From assembly GCF_001634365.1 (NCBI RefSeq), contig NZ_CP014578.1, positions 3,348,001 to 3,412,000 of the forward strand: a DNA stretch of 64,000 bases, given 5' to 3'. This DNA comes from Paraburkholderia phytofirmans OLGA172 (lineage in GTDB: Bacteria > Pseudomonadota > Gammaproteobacteria > Burkholderiales > Burkholderiaceae). The notes below the pieces were generated by a model, which saw only the letters and a program-made list of their open reading frames with translations, had not been told where the DNA came from and made no database searches. The position numbers and the translations under genes were made by a program. Shown here piece by piece: positions 10,464-19,525 of this stretch. The first letter of the stretch is position 1. Every line of letters begins with the position of its first letter.

Positions 10464-11063
10464 TTACCAGCGCTTGCCTTCGGGTGTGTCAAGCAACGGA
10501 CGCAATTTTGCCGCAATGGCTTCGCGAGCGCGGAAAATTCGTGATCTGACTGTGCCAATTGGGCAACCCATCATCTCAGCGATTTCCTCGTAACTCAAAC
10601 CTTCAATTTCACGAAGAGTAATGGCGGTGCGTAACTCTTCCGGTAAAGCCGCCATCGCAGCATTGACCGTCTCAGCGATCTGCTTGCTCATCAACATCGA
10701 CTCAGGCGTGTTGATATCCCTTAGTTGGTCGGCGTCCGAGAAAGTTTCAGCTTCTTCAGCATCTGCTTCGGTCGAAGTCGGTGCCCGCCGCCCTTGGGTC
10801 GCAAGGTAGTTCTTGGCCGTATTGACCGCAATCCGGTACAACCACGTATAAAAGGCCGACTCCCCGCGAAACTGCGGCAACGCCCGGTACGCCTTGATGA
10901 AGGCGTCCTGGGCGACGTCCTCCACTTCGGCCGGGTCGCGCACGAGGCGGGAGATCAGCCGCAGAATCTTACGGTGGTATTTGGAGACCAGAAGCTCGAA
11001 CGCGGCCTTGTCGCCCTTTTGGACGCGCTCGACCAGCACCTGATCAATTTCTTTTTCGCTCAC
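10464..11063 (-). CDS. rpoE: RNA polymerase sigma factor RpoE (AlgU/ECF)
   Basis: Extracytoplasmic-function sigma factor for envelope stress. 199 residues with region 2 (VSKYHRKILRLISRLVRDP, then DVAQDAFIKAYRALPQF) and region 4 (LREIEGLSYEEIAEMMGCPI, GTVRSRIFRAREAI). It heads rpoE-rseA-rseB-mucD-glutaredoxin. The 101 bp upstream hold an inverted repeat around a TACAAT box. Family assignment is firm; the regulon cannot be read from the window. Confidence 0.97.
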   Translation of the reverse strand: MSEKEIDQVLVERVQKGDKAAFELLVSKYHRKILRLISRLVRDPAEVEDVAQDAFIKAYRALPQFRGESAFYTWLYRIAVNTAKNYLATQGRRAPTSTEADAEEAETFSDADQLRDINTPESMLMSKQIAETVNAAMAALPEELRTAITLREIEGLSYEEIAEMMGCPIGTVRSRIFRAREAIAAKLRPLLDTPEGKRW

Positions 11064-11096
11064 CTGATAAATCCGTTAACTATTGGGCGCATGGCG

Positions 11097-11117
11097 GGGG
11101 ACCATTGTAGCGTCCCC
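11097..11117 (-). promoter_or_regulatory. Candidate rpoE promoter element: inverted repeat around a -10-like box
   Basis: On the minus strand the arms GGGGAC and GTCCCC flank a 9-bp centre that contains TACAAT, 40-45 bp upstream of the rpoE start. No good -35 is visible at normal spacing. Further upstream (11130-11165) the pentamers GTTAC/GTAAC occur five times in mixed orientation. A repressor or activator site is possible; this is inference from symmetry only. Confidence 0.35.
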
Positions 11118-11164
11118 ATCAGCGCGGCACGTTACGCCGGTAACAGCGGTTACAGTCGTTACAG

Positions 11165-11653
11165 TCACGCACCGGCGCCACGCCGGCCCAGCACGGCGAG
11201 CTCCCGGAAGACGGAAGCTGGAAGCGCGTCAGCGGCAAGAAGTAGCGTGCGGGAACGTCCGTGGTCCGGCACCAGCGCCAGAACGAGCAAACGACCGCTC
11301 CATTGCGAACAGCCGGTAATGCGACCCTGCGTCAGCAAACCGCCCGCCCGGCTCCAGGCAGACAGTCCGTCCGGGCCGATTTTCAGCGCGACGGGCTGCG
11401 CATGCTCATGTTTTACCGCACAGAGCGTCAGCAGCGCCCACACGGCAAGCGTCAACGGAGCCGCCTGCCAGGCGCCCAGATGCGACGCGAAACAGGTATA
11501 GGCGGCCAGCGTCGCAATCAGGATGAACATCCCCAAAGCGGCGCGCATGGCAACAGAGCGTCGCAACGTAATTCGTTGCGACGCTCTGCCGGGCGTTGCC
11601 GATTCGAGGGAATCCGCCGGACAAGCCGGCGTTTTCGACGGGCGTATCACCAA
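11165..11653 (-). CDS. YgfX (CptA)-like inner-membrane protein
   Basis: 162 residues, with two adjacent hydrophobic segments (from MRAALGMFILIATLAAY and from APLTLAVWALLTLCAV, about residues 36-80) and a soluble C-terminal half. The C-terminal pattern, LKIGPDGLSAW, then ITGCSQWSGRLLVL, then LLLAADALPASVFRELAVL, follows the YgfX/CptA family, whose E. coli member is described as a membrane toxin acting on FtsZ/MreB and pairs with YgfY (SdhE). No ygfY is nearby here. It begins 12 bp after the fabF stop, so it is probably transcribed with fabF. Assignment by pattern only. Confidence 0.6.
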   Translation of the reverse strand: MVIRPSKTPACPADSLESATPGRASQRITLRRSVAMRAALGMFILIATLAAYTCFASHLGAWQAAPLTLAVWALLTLCAVKHEHAQPVALKIGPDGLSAWSRAGGLLTQGRITGCSQWSGRLLVLALVPDHGRSRTLLLAADALPASVFRELAVLGRRGAGA

Positions 11654-11665
11654 ACGATCAGGCGA

Positions 11666-12904
11666 TCAGGCGCGCTTGAAGACCAGCGTGCCATTCGTGC
11701 CGCCGAACCCGAACGAGTTCTTCAGCGCGACGTCGATCTTCATTTCCCGCGCGGTGTTGGCGCAGTAATCGAGATCGCAGGCCGGATCCTGATTGAAGAT
11801 GTTGATCGTCGGCGGCGACACCTGATGATGCACGGCGAGCACGGTGAACACGGATTCGAGACCGCCAGCGCCGCCCAACAGGTGACCTGTCATCGACTTG
11901 GTCGAATTCACGACCATGTCTTTGGCGTGGTCGCCGAAAGCGCGCTTGATGCCGGTGGTTTCAGCCAGGTCGCCGAGCGGCGTGGACGTGCCGTGCGCGT
12001 TCAGGTAATTCACCTGATCGGCGTTGACGCCCGCGTTCTTCATCGCGGCCAGCATGCAGCGGCGTGCGCCGTCGCCGTCTTCCAGCGGTGCGGTCATGTG
12101 ATAGGCGTCGCCGCTCATCCCATAGCCGCCGACTTCGGCGTAAATCTTCGCGCCGCGCGCCTTCGCGTGTTCGTACTCTTCGAGCACCATCACACCGGCG
12201 CCCTCGCCCAGCACGAAACCGTCGCGGTCTTTGTCCCACGGACGGCTCGCCGTTGCCGGATCGTCGTTGCGTTGCGATAGCGCGCGCGCCGCCGCAAAGC
12301 CGCCGACACCGAGCGGCGACACGGTGGATTCCGCGCCGCCGGCGATCATCACGTCGGCGTCGCCGTATTCGATCAGGCGCGAAGCCTCACCGATACAGTG
12401 CAGACCCGTGGTACATGCAGTCACGATCGCCAGATTCGGACCCTTGATGCCGAACTTGATCGACAGATGGCCCGAGATCATGTTGATGATCGACGCCGGC
12501 ACGAAGAACGGCGAAATGCGGCGCGGGCCGCGGTTCAGCAGTTCGGTTTGCGTCACTTCGATCATCGGCAGGCCGCCGATGCCCGAACCGACCACCACGC
12601 CGATGCGCTCCGAATTCTCGTCGGTGACTTCGAGGCCGCTGTCCTGCATCGCCTGGATGCCGGCCGCGACGCCGTAATGGATGAACGTATCCATGTGGCG
12701 CGCTTCCTTACCGGGGATGTAGTCCTCGATATTGAAGCCCTTCACCTCGCCGGCGAAACGAGTCGAGAAGTTCGACGCATCGAACTTCGTGATATTGGCA
12801 ATACCCGACTTGCCGGCGACCAGATTGGCCCAGCCGTCGGCAACATTATTGCCAACAGGCGAAATCAGCCCCAGGCCTGTAACAACAACACGACGGCGGC
12901 TCAC
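11666..12904 (-). CDS. fabF: 3-oxoacyl-ACP synthase II
   Basis: KAS II elongates acyl-ACP chains with malonyl-ACP, and governs the C16:1 to C18:1 step. The GTG at 12904 is taken as start: it is preceded by AAGGGG with a 5-bp spacer and yields [18 protein letters not shown] and exactly 412 residues, the standard FabF length; the longer open frame upstream is intergenic palindromic DNA. The active Cys is at ~164 in VTACTTGLH; the two His are in [11 protein letters not shown] and [12 protein letters not shown]. Last gene of the plsX-fabHDG-acpP-fabF cluster. Confidence 0.96.
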   Translation of the reverse strand: MSRRRVVVTGLGLISPVGNNVADGWANLVAGKSGIANITKFDASNFSTRFAGEVKGFNIEDYIPGKEARHMDTFIHYGVAAGIQAMQDSGLEVTDENSERIGVVVGSGIGGLPMIEVTQTELLNRGPRRISPFFVPASIINMISGHLSIKFGIKGPNLAIVTACTTGLHCIGEASRLIEYGDADVMIAGGAESTVSPLGVGGFAAARALSQRNDDPATASRPWDKDRDGFVLGEGAGVMVLEEYEHAKARGAKIYAEVGGYGMSGDAYHMTAPLEDGDGARRCMLAAMKNAGVNADQVNYLNAHGTSTPLGDLAETTGIKRAFGDHAKDMVVNSTKSMTGHLLGGAGGLESVFTVLAVHHQVSPPTINIFNQDPACDLDYCANTAREMKIDVALKNSFGFGGTNGTLVFKRA

Positions 12905-12980
12905 GGTAACCCCTTTTTCATAGATGACAAAAGCACAAAAGCCACAGGAACGTGCCCTGTGTGCCCTGTGGCTGTTAGCC

Positions 12981-13057
12981 GCCCCCCACCCCTGGCGCTT
13001 CGCGCCAGCCTCCCCCGAGGGGGGCAAGAAAACTTGGGGCGGCCCGGCGTTTTCTTG
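12981..13057. repeat. Composite palindromic element between acpP and fabF
   Basis: Three short inverted repeats in series: CTGGCGC-TTC-GCGCCAG (12991-13007), CCCCC-GA-GGGGGG (from 13011), and arms AAGAAAAC / GTTTTCTT (13025-13056) around a GC-rich loop. Similar CCCCCGAGGGGG plus AAGAAAACTTGGGG blocks recur between genes in Burkholderia-group genomes as I remember them; I see only this full copy here. It sits in the 294-bp acpP-fabF gap and may act on mRNA stability or termination. Confidence 0.55.
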
Positions 13058-13198
13058 AAAGTCGGCAATCGCGCGGAAACTTGCGCTGTCAACATCGCTG
13101 GCTCCTGCACGGCAAAAAGCGCCAGCCCTGCTGGCGTCGGAAACCGACACGGCAGGGCGTCATACGCCGCCAACGCAGAAACGCAGGCGCGAATGACT

Positions 13199-13438
13199 TT
13201 AGGCCTTGACGTTCGCGCGAGCGTAGTCGATCGCTTGCTGAACGGTAGTGATCTTCTCGGCTTCTTCATCCGGAATTTCCATGCCGAATTCGTCTTCGAG
13301 GGCCATCACGAGTTCAACGGTGTCGAGCGAGTCGGCGCCGAGGTCGTTCACGAACGAAGCTTCGTTCTTGATCTCAGCTTCTGCAACGCCCAGTTGTTCT
13401 GCGACGATCTTCTTGACGCGCTGTTCGATATTGTCCAT
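13199..13438 (-). CDS. acpP: Acyl carrier protein
   Basis: Carries growing acyl chains on a 4'-phosphopantetheine arm. 79 residues, [18 protein letters not shown] at the start, with Ser37 in the attachment motif [11 protein letters not shown], and the acidic helix II-III region [18 protein letters not shown] ([14 protein letters not shown]). The ATG at 13438 gives the canonical length; the upstream extension to 13516 is not ACP-like. It lies between fabG and fabF as in most proteobacteria. Confidence 0.98.
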
Positions 13439-13589
13439 TACCCCTCCAAGGGAAAAGAAGTTCAAAAATACAGGTGCGCGCATTTTATCAGGTTTGACCC
13501 GGCAAAAAAGCGGCACATCGGGTTCCTGTCAAGGCATGCGCCTTACGCTTTTGCAAACGCATCAAGGCGCGGATAGTAACCGAATTTGG

Positions 13590-14339
13590 TTACGACATGT
13601 ACATTCCGCCGTTCACATGCAGTGTCGTGCCAGTGATATAACCCGCTTGCGGCGACGCGAGGAACGCCACGGCGTGCGCGATATCGTCCGGGCTGCCAAG
13701 GCGGCCGAGCGGAATCTGCGTCTTAAGTGCGGTTTGCTGCTCTTCCGGCAGGGTCTTGGTCATGTCGGTATCGATGAAGCCCGGTGCGACGCAATTGACG
13801 GTGATGCCGCGGCTGCCGATCTCGCGCGCCAGTGCGCGCGTCATGCCAGCAACGCCCGCTTTCGCGGCTGCGTAATTGACCTGCCCCGGGTTGCCGGCCG
13901 AGCCGACCACCGACGTGATGTTGATGATACGGCCGCCCTTCGCCTTCATCATCGGACGCAGCACCGCGCGCGACAGACGGAAGACCGACTTGAGGTTGGT
14001 GTCGATCACCGCGTCCCAGTCGTCGTCCTTCATGCGCATCGCAAGCTGGTCTTGCGTGATGCCGGCGTTGTTCACCAGCACGTGCAGCGCCCCGAACTCC
14101 TTCACGGTGCCGTCGATCAGCGCTTCGGCTGCGGCGGCGTCGTTGACGTTGAGCACGGCGCCGCGGCCGTTCACACCTGCCGCGCTAAAAGCTTCGCTGA
14201 TCGCTGCCGCGCCGCTTTCGCTGGTTGCCGTGCCGATCACCGTCGCGCCCTGGCGCGCCAGTTCCATCGCGATTGCACGGCCGATGCCGCGCGACGCGCC
14301 CGTCACGATGGCGATTTGCTTGTCGAGAGTCTTTTCCAT
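13590..14339 (-). CDS. fabG: 3-oxoacyl-ACP reductase
   Basis: NADPH-dependent reduction of 3-oxoacyl-ACP in fatty acid elongation. 249-residue short-chain dehydrogenase: nucleotide motif TGASRGIGRA near residues 14-23, NNAGI at about 90, catalytic Ser in ITSVVGSAG, YAAAK (Tyr/Lys) and NCVAPGFIDTDMT. It follows fabD by 82 bp and precedes acpP by 151 bp, both on the minus strand. Confidence 0.97.
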   Translation of the reverse strand: MEKTLDKQIAIVTGASRGIGRAIAMELARQGATVIGTATSESGAAAISEAFSAAGVNGRGAVLNVNDAAAAEALIDGTVKEFGALHVLVNNAGITQDQLAMRMKDDDWDAVIDTNLKSVFRLSRAVLRPMMKAKGGRIINITSVVGSAGNPGQVNYAAAKAGVAGMTRALAREIGSRGITVNCVAPGFIDTDMTKTLPEEQQTALKTQIPLGRLGSPDDIAHAVAFLASPQAGYITGTTLHVNGGMYMS

Positions 14340-14421
14340 CTGTCAGTCCGGATGCCCTTTCGGAGGGCTGATTGATTCTTGATGCCGAGCTTGGCGCCCA
14401 GCGCGCCCTATGAAGCGGTGC

Positions 14422-15357
14422 TCAGCCCGCCGTCACCAGCTTGAGTGTTTCTTCGAGCGAAGCCGGATCGAACACCGAGGTGCCGACGAGATTGCCGTCG
14501 ATACGCTTCGTCAAGCCCGCGAGGACCTTGCCAGGACCGCATTCGATCACATGCGTCACGCCTTGCGCCGCCATTGCCTGCACGCTTTCGACCCAGCGCA
14601 CCGGACCGGCTGCCTGACGCACCAGCGCGTCCTTGATCTTTGCCGGCTCGTTGACCACGGCGACGTCGACGTTGTTGATCACCGGAATCGACGGCACCTG
14701 CACGTCAACGCTGGCGAGATACTCGCGCAATTGATCCGACGCGGGCTTCAACAGCGACGAGTGGAACGGTGCCGATACCGGCAGCGGCAACGCACGCTTG
14801 GCGCCCTTCGCCTTCGCGACTTCGCAGGCCTTTTCGACCGCGGCCTTGTGACCGGCGATCACGACTTGCGCCGGCGCGTTGAAATTCACCGCTTCGACGA
14901 CACCCGCGACCGACGCTTCGGCGCAAACCGCGCGCACCGTGTCGTCATCGAGGCCGAGAATTGCGGCCATGCCACCAACGCCGACCGGCACGGCCGTTTG
15001 CATGGCTTGCGCACGAAAACGCACGAGCGGCACAGCATCGCGAAACGCGATCGCGCCCGCCGCGACCAGCGCGGTGTATTCGCCGAGGCTATGGCCGGCG
15101 ACGATGGCCGGCTTCGGGCCGCCCGCCTGCTGCCACGCGCGATAAATCGCATACGCGGCGGTCAGCATGACCGGCTGGGTATTGGTGGTGAGGTTCAGGT
15201 CTTCGGCAGGGCCTTCGGCGATCAGCTTGCCGAGGTCCTGATTGAGCGCATCGGACGCTTCCTGAACCGTCTCACGCACGACCGCGTGATCGGCGAATGC
15301 GTTGAGCATGCCGACCGACTGCGAACCTTGCCCAGGAAAAACGAACGCAAATTTCAT
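14422..15357 (-). CDS. fabD: Malonyl-CoA:ACP transacylase
   Basis: Transfers malonyl groups from CoA to ACP. 311 residues with the opening FVFPGQGSQSVGML, the nucleophile elbow GHSLGEYTALVAAGA (Ser near residue 92), the following Arg in LVRFRAQAMQ and the catalytic His in PVSAPFHSSL. Family length is normal. It sits between fabH and fabG; the 111 bp upstream hold no gene. Confidence 0.97.
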   Translation of the reverse strand: MKFAFVFPGQGSQSVGMLNAFADHAVVRETVQEASDALNQDLGKLIAEGPAEDLNLTTNTQPVMLTAAYAIYRAWQQAGGPKPAIVAGHSLGEYTALVAAGAIAFRDAVPLVRFRAQAMQTAVPVGVGGMAAILGLDDDTVRAVCAEASVAGVVEAVNFNAPAQVVIAGHKAAVEKACEVAKAKGAKRALPLPVSAPFHSSLLKPASDQLREYLASVDVQVPSIPVINNVDVAVVNEPAKIKDALVRQAAGPVRWVESVQAMAAQGVTHVIECGPGKVLAGLTKRIDGNLVGTSVFDPASLEETLKLVTAG

Positions 15358-15468
15358 ATCGTCCCCAAAATCGATGTTGTCAGATGTGGGTGGCGCGCCC
15401 GGTGGATGGCGAGCGCGCTCAAGCGTAGCCGAGCGCCGCGAAGAGCGCTCGCCATAACGTCGCCGCTA

Positions 15469-16458
15469 TCAGTAGCGGATAACCGACGCGCCCCACGTGA
15501 AGCCGCCGCCGACGCCTTCGATCAGCACGTTCTGGCCGCGCTTGATGCGGCCGTCGCGCACCGCGGCGTCGAATGCGAGCGGAATGGACGCAGCCGACGT
15601 ATTGCCGTGCTCGCCCACCGTGACGACCATGCGTTCCTGCGGCAAGCCGAGCTTACGGCAGGTGCTTTGCATGATGCGGATATTGGCCTGATGCGGAATC
15701 AGCCAGTCGATCTGCTCGGCCGACAGATTCGCTTTTGCGAGTGCTTCGACCGCAACCTTTTCGAGCACATTGACGGCGAGCTTGAACACGGCCTGCCCGT
15801 CCATATGCAGGAACGCGCTGCCCTCGATCACACCGCCGTTCACATTGCCCGGCGTGCAGAGAATGTTCGAATGGCTGCCGTCGGCGTGCAAAGCGCTCGC
15901 CAGCACGCCCGGCTCTTCGGACGCCTGCAGGATCACCGCGCCCGCGCCGTCGCCGAATAGCACGCAGGTGGTGCGGTCCTTGAAATCGAGGATACGCGAG
16001 AAAGTTTCCGCGCCGATCACGAGCGCCGTGCGATGCTGACCGCCGCGAATCAGGCTATCCGCCATCGCCACCGCGTAAGCAAAGCCCGAACAGACGGCCT
16101 GCACGTCGAATGCCGCACCGTGGTTCTTGATGCCGAGCTTGTTCTGCAACAGGCACGCCGTACTCGGAAACACAAAGTCGGGTGTGGAGGTCGCAACGAT
16201 GATCAGATCGATGGATTGCGGATCGATATCCGCCGCTTCGATCGCACGCTGCGAGGCGAAAAGCGCCAGATCGCTGGTAGTGACATCGGGTTCGGCGAAG
16301 TGGCGCGCATGGATGCCCGTGCGGGCAACGATCCATTCGTCGCTCGTCTCGACACCTTGCTTGGCGAGACGTTCGGCCAGATCCTGATTGGTGACGCGTC
16401 CGGGCGGCAGGTAGCTGCCGGTGCCCAGCACGCGGGAATAAATTGTCGATTGAGCCAT
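15469..16458 (-). CDS. fabH: 3-oxoacyl-ACP synthase III
   Basis: KAS III starts fatty acid synthesis by condensing acetyl-CoA with malonyl-ACP. 329 residues; active Cys123 in [11 protein letters not shown], His in [10 protein letters not shown] and Asn in [13 protein letters not shown], the Cys-His-Asn triad. The start ATG shares one base with the plsX stop region (position 16458), so plsX and fabH are translationally coupled. Confidence 0.97.
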   Translation of the reverse strand: MAQSTIYSRVLGTGSYLPPGRVTNQDLAERLAKQGVETSDEWIVARTGIHARHFAEPDVTTSDLALFASQRAIEAADIDPQSIDLIIVATSTPDFVFPSTACLLQNKLGIKNHGAAFDVQAVCSGFAYAVAMADSLIRGGQHRTALVIGAETFSRILDFKDRTTCVLFGDGAGAVILQASEEPGVLASALHADGSHSNILCTPGNVNGGVIEGSAFLHMDGQAVFKLAVNVLEKVAVEALAKANLSAEQIDWLIPHQANIRIMQSTCRKLGLPQERMVVTVGEHGNTSAASIPLAFDAAVRDGRIKRGQNVLIEGVGGGFTWGASVIRY

Positions 16459-17564
16459 TATGCCTTCGAGGATTGCGCAGCGTAGGGCTCGGCCGGCTGG
16501 CCTGCGATCGGGCTTGCGTGACCCGCACCGCTTGCGTCGCGCGCCGCCTGTTCGAGAGAACCTGCATTCTCTTCCATTGCTCGCGCAAGGCGCTCCAGCA
16601 CGCCGTTTTTGACGGCATCATACCCGCGTTTGATAGCCCACTCAAACGCGTAGGCATCCGCCGAGCCGTGGCTTTTGATCACCAGGCCGCGCAGGCCGAG
16701 CAGCGCAGCGCCGTTGTACTGCCGATGATCGACCCGTTTCTTGAAACGCATCAATACCGGCAATGCGAGCACCGCCATCACCTTGGTGAGCCATGAGCGG
16801 CCGAACTCTTCCTTGATGATGTTGGACAGCATCTGCGCGAGGCCTTCCGACGTTTTCAGCGCGACATTGCCGACAAAACCGTCGCAGACGATTACGTCGA
16901 CCGTGCCCTTGAAGATGTCGTTGCCTTCAACGTTGCCGTGAAAGTTAAGTGTACTCGCGCGCAGCAGTTCGCCGGCGCGTTTGATGGTGTCGTTACCCTT
17001 GATGACTTCTTCGCCGATGTTGAGCAGGCCGATGGTGGGCCGCTCGCGACCCTCGAGCGCGGACACGAGCGCGTGCCCCATCTCCGCGAACTGCAGCAGA
17101 TGCTGCGGCTCGCAATCGACGTTGGCGCCCAGGTCGAGCATCGTCGTGTAGCCAGTGGGATTGGGCATTGCGAACGCAATGGCCGGGCGTTCGATGCCCG
17201 ACAGCGTTTTCAGCACATAGCGCGAGACCGCCATCAGCGCGCCGGTATTGCCGGCGGAAATGCAGGCTTGCGCCTCGCATTCCTTGACGCGATTCAGCGC
17301 CACGCGCATGGATGAGTCTTTTTTCTTGCGCAGCGCGACTTCGACCGGATCGTCCATGGCGACGATCTCGGAAGCAGGTACGACGGTCAGCGCCGGCAGG
17401 TCCTGAGCCTTCAACTTCTTCAGCTGCGCACGAATCGCACTTTCAATGCCGACGAGCAGCAACTCAGCATCAGGATGCGAACGAACGAAGTTGACGGCAG
17501 CGGGAACGGTCACGGACGGGCCGTGGTCGCCTCCCATGCAATCTATCGTGAGCTTTACTGTCAT
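16458..17564 (-). CDS. plsX: Phosphate acyltransferase PlsX
   Basis: Converts acyl-ACP to acyl-phosphate for the first acylation of glycerol 3-phosphate. The 368-residue protein begins [20 protein letters not shown], the family hallmark, followed by [11 protein letters not shown] and [15 protein letters not shown]. The last ~40 residues are Ala/Ser/Gly rich and poorly conserved. In the usual yceD-rpmF-plsX-fabH order, it links ribosomal protein supply with lipid synthesis; an intrinsic-terminator-like hairpin separates it from rpmF. Confidence 0.97.
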   Translation of the reverse strand: MTVKLTIDCMGGDHGPSVTVPAAVNFVRSHPDAELLLVGIESAIRAQLKKLKAQDLPALTVVPASEIVAMDDPVEVALRKKKDSSMRVALNRVKECEAQACISAGNTGALMAVSRYVLKTLSGIERPAIAFAMPNPTGYTTMLDLGANVDCEPQHLLQFAEMGHALVSALEGRERPTIGLLNIGEEVIKGNDTIKRAGELLRASTLNFHGNVEGNDIFKGTVDVIVCDGFVGNVALKTSEGLAQMLSNIIKEEFGRSWLTKVMAVLALPVLMRFKKRVDHRQYNGAALLGLRGLVIKSHGSADAYAFEWAIKRGYDAVKNGVLERLARAMEENAGSLEQAARDASGAGHASPIAGQPAEPYAAQSSKA

Positions 17565-17591
17565 GGAGTGCGACGAGTTTCAGACGCCCCG

Positions 17592-17634
17592 CATGGGATC
17601 GCAGCAAGCGCTAAAGCGCCAACTACGATCGACA
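17592..17634. repeat. Dispersed palindromic hairpin element, copy 2
   Basis: Same element as 6761-6803. Outer arms are GATCGCAG (17597-17604) and CTACGATC (17623-17630), one mismatch; inner GCGC arms surround TAAA. Relative to copy 1 the arm bases change on both sides (AGAG/CTCT versus GCAG/CTAC), mostly keeping the pairing, which argues for selection on the fold rather than on the sequence. Confidence 0.7.
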
Positions 17635-17635
17635 C

Positions 17636-17666
17636 AAAAAAGCGGCAGTTGAATGCCGCGTTTTTG
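17636..17666. terminator. Bidirectional intrinsic terminator-like hairpin between rpmF and plsX
   Basis: A-tract, stem GCGGCA / TGCCGC with loop GTTGAA, and a T-tract (TTTTT). It has the shape of a rho-independent terminator in both directions. In the minus direction it follows rpmF, so transcription into plsX-fab may be partly attenuated here or restart downstream. Confidence 0.65.
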
Positions 17667-17736
17667 CCGAGCCGGGAAAATGTCAAGCGAGCCGATCGCC
17701 ACGCGAAACGCCAAGGGGCGCAACGCAGTGAAACGA

Positions 17737-17916
17737 TTAGTCGTTCTTCGTCTTGACGACTTTCTTGCCGCGATAGTAGCCGTTCGGGCTAACGTGGTGA
17801 CGCAGATGCACTTCGCCCGTGCTCGGCTCCACGGCCAGCGGCGCTGCCGTCAGGAAATCGTGCGAACGGTGCATGCCGCGCTTCGACGGCGACTTCTTAT
17901 TTTGCTGAACTGCCAT
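17737..17916 (-). CDS. rpmF: 50S ribosomal protein L32
   Basis: 59-residue protein read directly from the minus strand, beginning [20 protein letters not shown] and ending KKVVKTKND, the typical L32 sequence and length for beta-proteobacteria. It lacks the four zinc-binding Cys found in some L32 forms. The ATG at 17916 follows an AGGAGT Shine-Dalgarno. It lies between yceD and plsX. Confidence 0.97.
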
Positions 17917-18017
17917 GACTAACTCCTAAAAATTTTCCGAATTCTAACACAGCCCGAGCCGGTGTCCGCCATTGACCGAATGGCCAATGCGCCCGCTTCG
18001 CGCTCCCATGCAACTGT

Positions 18018-18662
18018 TCAGTGCTTCTTGTCGCCCGGCTCACCGCGCTTGAGACTTTCGAGCGCCGCAAACGGATTGGGCCGCTCGGGCTCACCGCCCT
18101 CACCTGCTTCATCCGGTGCGCCCTCGTCGCCCTCGCCTTCTGTACCGGCCACACCAGAGACGAGACTCTCGTGCACTTCGGGACACACCTCGTGCTTGGG
18201 CACGAGCGGCAAGGAAAGCAGCAACTCTTCTTCGATCAAGTCGACGAGATCGAACTGGCGCGAGCCCACGATCACTTCGACTTCATCCTCGTCGAGCGGA
18301 AACTCTTCGGCTTCCGCCTCAGTGTTGACGATCCGGTAAGTTGCATCGACATTGAACGCCTGCAGATACGGCGTCATGCACCGCTGACATTCGAGCCATG
18401 CAGCACCGTGAATCGCCAACCTCAAATAAGGCTGCGGACCCTCGGTGCCGTCGTCCTGCAATTCCGGCTGCGTCGCCCCTTCGGCTTGCCAGGTGAACGC
18501 GGTATCGCGGTCTGGCGCTTCTGCCGGCACTTCGTTTAACATGCGCGGCAGTTGCGAGACGCGCACGACACCCGCGGCCTGGCGCCCACTCCGCGCAAAT
18601 TCGAACAGATCGATATCGTGCGGGTCGGACAGACCAGCAGGGTTGCCAGGATGTTGAGTCAT
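18018..18662 (-). CDS. yceD: YceD family protein (DUF177), 23S rRNA accumulation protein
   Basis: YceD homologues are needed for normal 23S rRNA levels and are nearly always next to rpmF. Start ATG 18662 has AGGAG five bases upstream and gives 214 residues starting MTQHPGNPAGLSDPHDIDLF; an open frame further upstream is not YceD-like. The conserved core LECQRCMTPYLQ with its Cys-x-x-Cys and the acidic DEDEVEVIVGSRQFDLVDLI block are present. The C terminus (EGEGDEGAPDEAGEGGEPE) is an acidic disordered linker. Confidence 0.92.
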   Translation of the reverse strand: MTQHPGNPAGLSDPHDIDLFEFARSGRQAAGVVRVSQLPRMLNEVPAEAPDRDTAFTWQAEGATQPELQDDGTEGPQPYLRLAIHGAAWLECQRCMTPYLQAFNVDATYRIVNTEAEAEEFPLDEDEVEVIVGSRQFDLVDLIEEELLLSLPLVPKHEVCPEVHESLVSGVAGTEGEGDEGAPDEAGEGGEPERPNPFAALESLKRGEPGDKKH

Positions 18663-18907
18663 GTGCGCTCCTGCATCGGCAAGGATTTCGCCGGGGATAA
18701 ATCGGTTTGCAATGCAGCCCGCGGAACTCGCGCACTGCCCGGTGTTGCCCACACGGGCCTGCCACACGACACCGCCTGTGCAATAGCATACCGATGAAAA
18801 GCCCGAAATCATATCCGTTTTGTCTTTTCGAGTCAAACACTTAAGCCCGTACACGTGCGCCACCCGCGCAACCCCGTACGACCTGCCTCTCTAGCCGTCG
18901 GTAGCAC

Positions 18908-19525
18908 ATGCCAGATTCCCTCAATCGCCCGCCACGCCTGATTCTGGCGTCGAGTTCACCTTATCGTCGCGAGCTGCTCGAGCGCCTGCGCGTTCCGTTC
19001 GATGTCGTCGTGCCGGCGATCGACGAAACGCCGCTCGCCGGCGAAACGCCCGAAGTGACGGCCCTGCGCCTCGCTGAGGCAAAAGCCCGCGCGGCGGCAG
19101 CCAAGCTCGGCGCCGATGAAGCCGCGCTCGTGATCGGCTCGGATCAGGTTGCCACCTACGACGGCCTGCAGATCGGCAAGCCCGGCACGCATGACAAGGC
19201 ATTTGCCCAACTGCGGGCAATGCGCGGTCGTGAAGTGCTATTTCATAGCGCACTCTGCCTGTTCGACAGCCGATCGGGGGCGGCGCAAGCCGTCGACGTC
19301 ATCACCCGCGTGCAATTCCGCGACCTGCCGGACGCCGCGCTGGACGCTTATCTCCGCGCCGAAACGCCATACGACGTGGCGGGCAGCGCCAAATCCGAAG
19401 GCCTCGGCATCGCGTTGCTCGAAGCCATTCACTCGGACGACCCGACCGCGCTGGTCGGGCTGCCATTGATCGCACTGTCGCGCATGCTGCTCGCAGTGGG
19501 TTATCCACTTCTGGGGGCACCATGA
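18908..19525 (+). CDS. Maf-family nucleoside triphosphate pyrophosphatase (YceF type)
   Basis: Maf proteins hydrolyse non-canonical nucleotides; the YceF subgroup prefers m7GTP. 205 residues with LILASSSPYRRELLERL (P-loop-like SxSPxR signature), PAIDETPL, VIGSDQV and the second acidic patch. Divergent from yceD with a 245-bp spacer. Its stop overlaps the start of the next gene by four bases (ATGA), so the two form an operon. Confidence 0.9.
   Translation: MPDSLNRPPRLILASSSPYRRELLERLRVPFDVVVPAIDETPLAGETPEVTALRLAEAKARAAAAKLGADEAALVIGSDQVATYDGLQIGKPGTHDKAFAQLRAMRGREVLFHSALCLFDSRSGAAQAVDVITRVQFRDLPDAALDAYLRAETPYDVAGSAKSEGLGIALLEAIHSDDPTALVGLPLIALSRMLLAVGYPLLGAP

Noticed and set aside
14410..15960. 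516-codon plus-strand open frame opposite fabD and fabH
   Set aside because: Antisense to clear fab genes with shadow composition.
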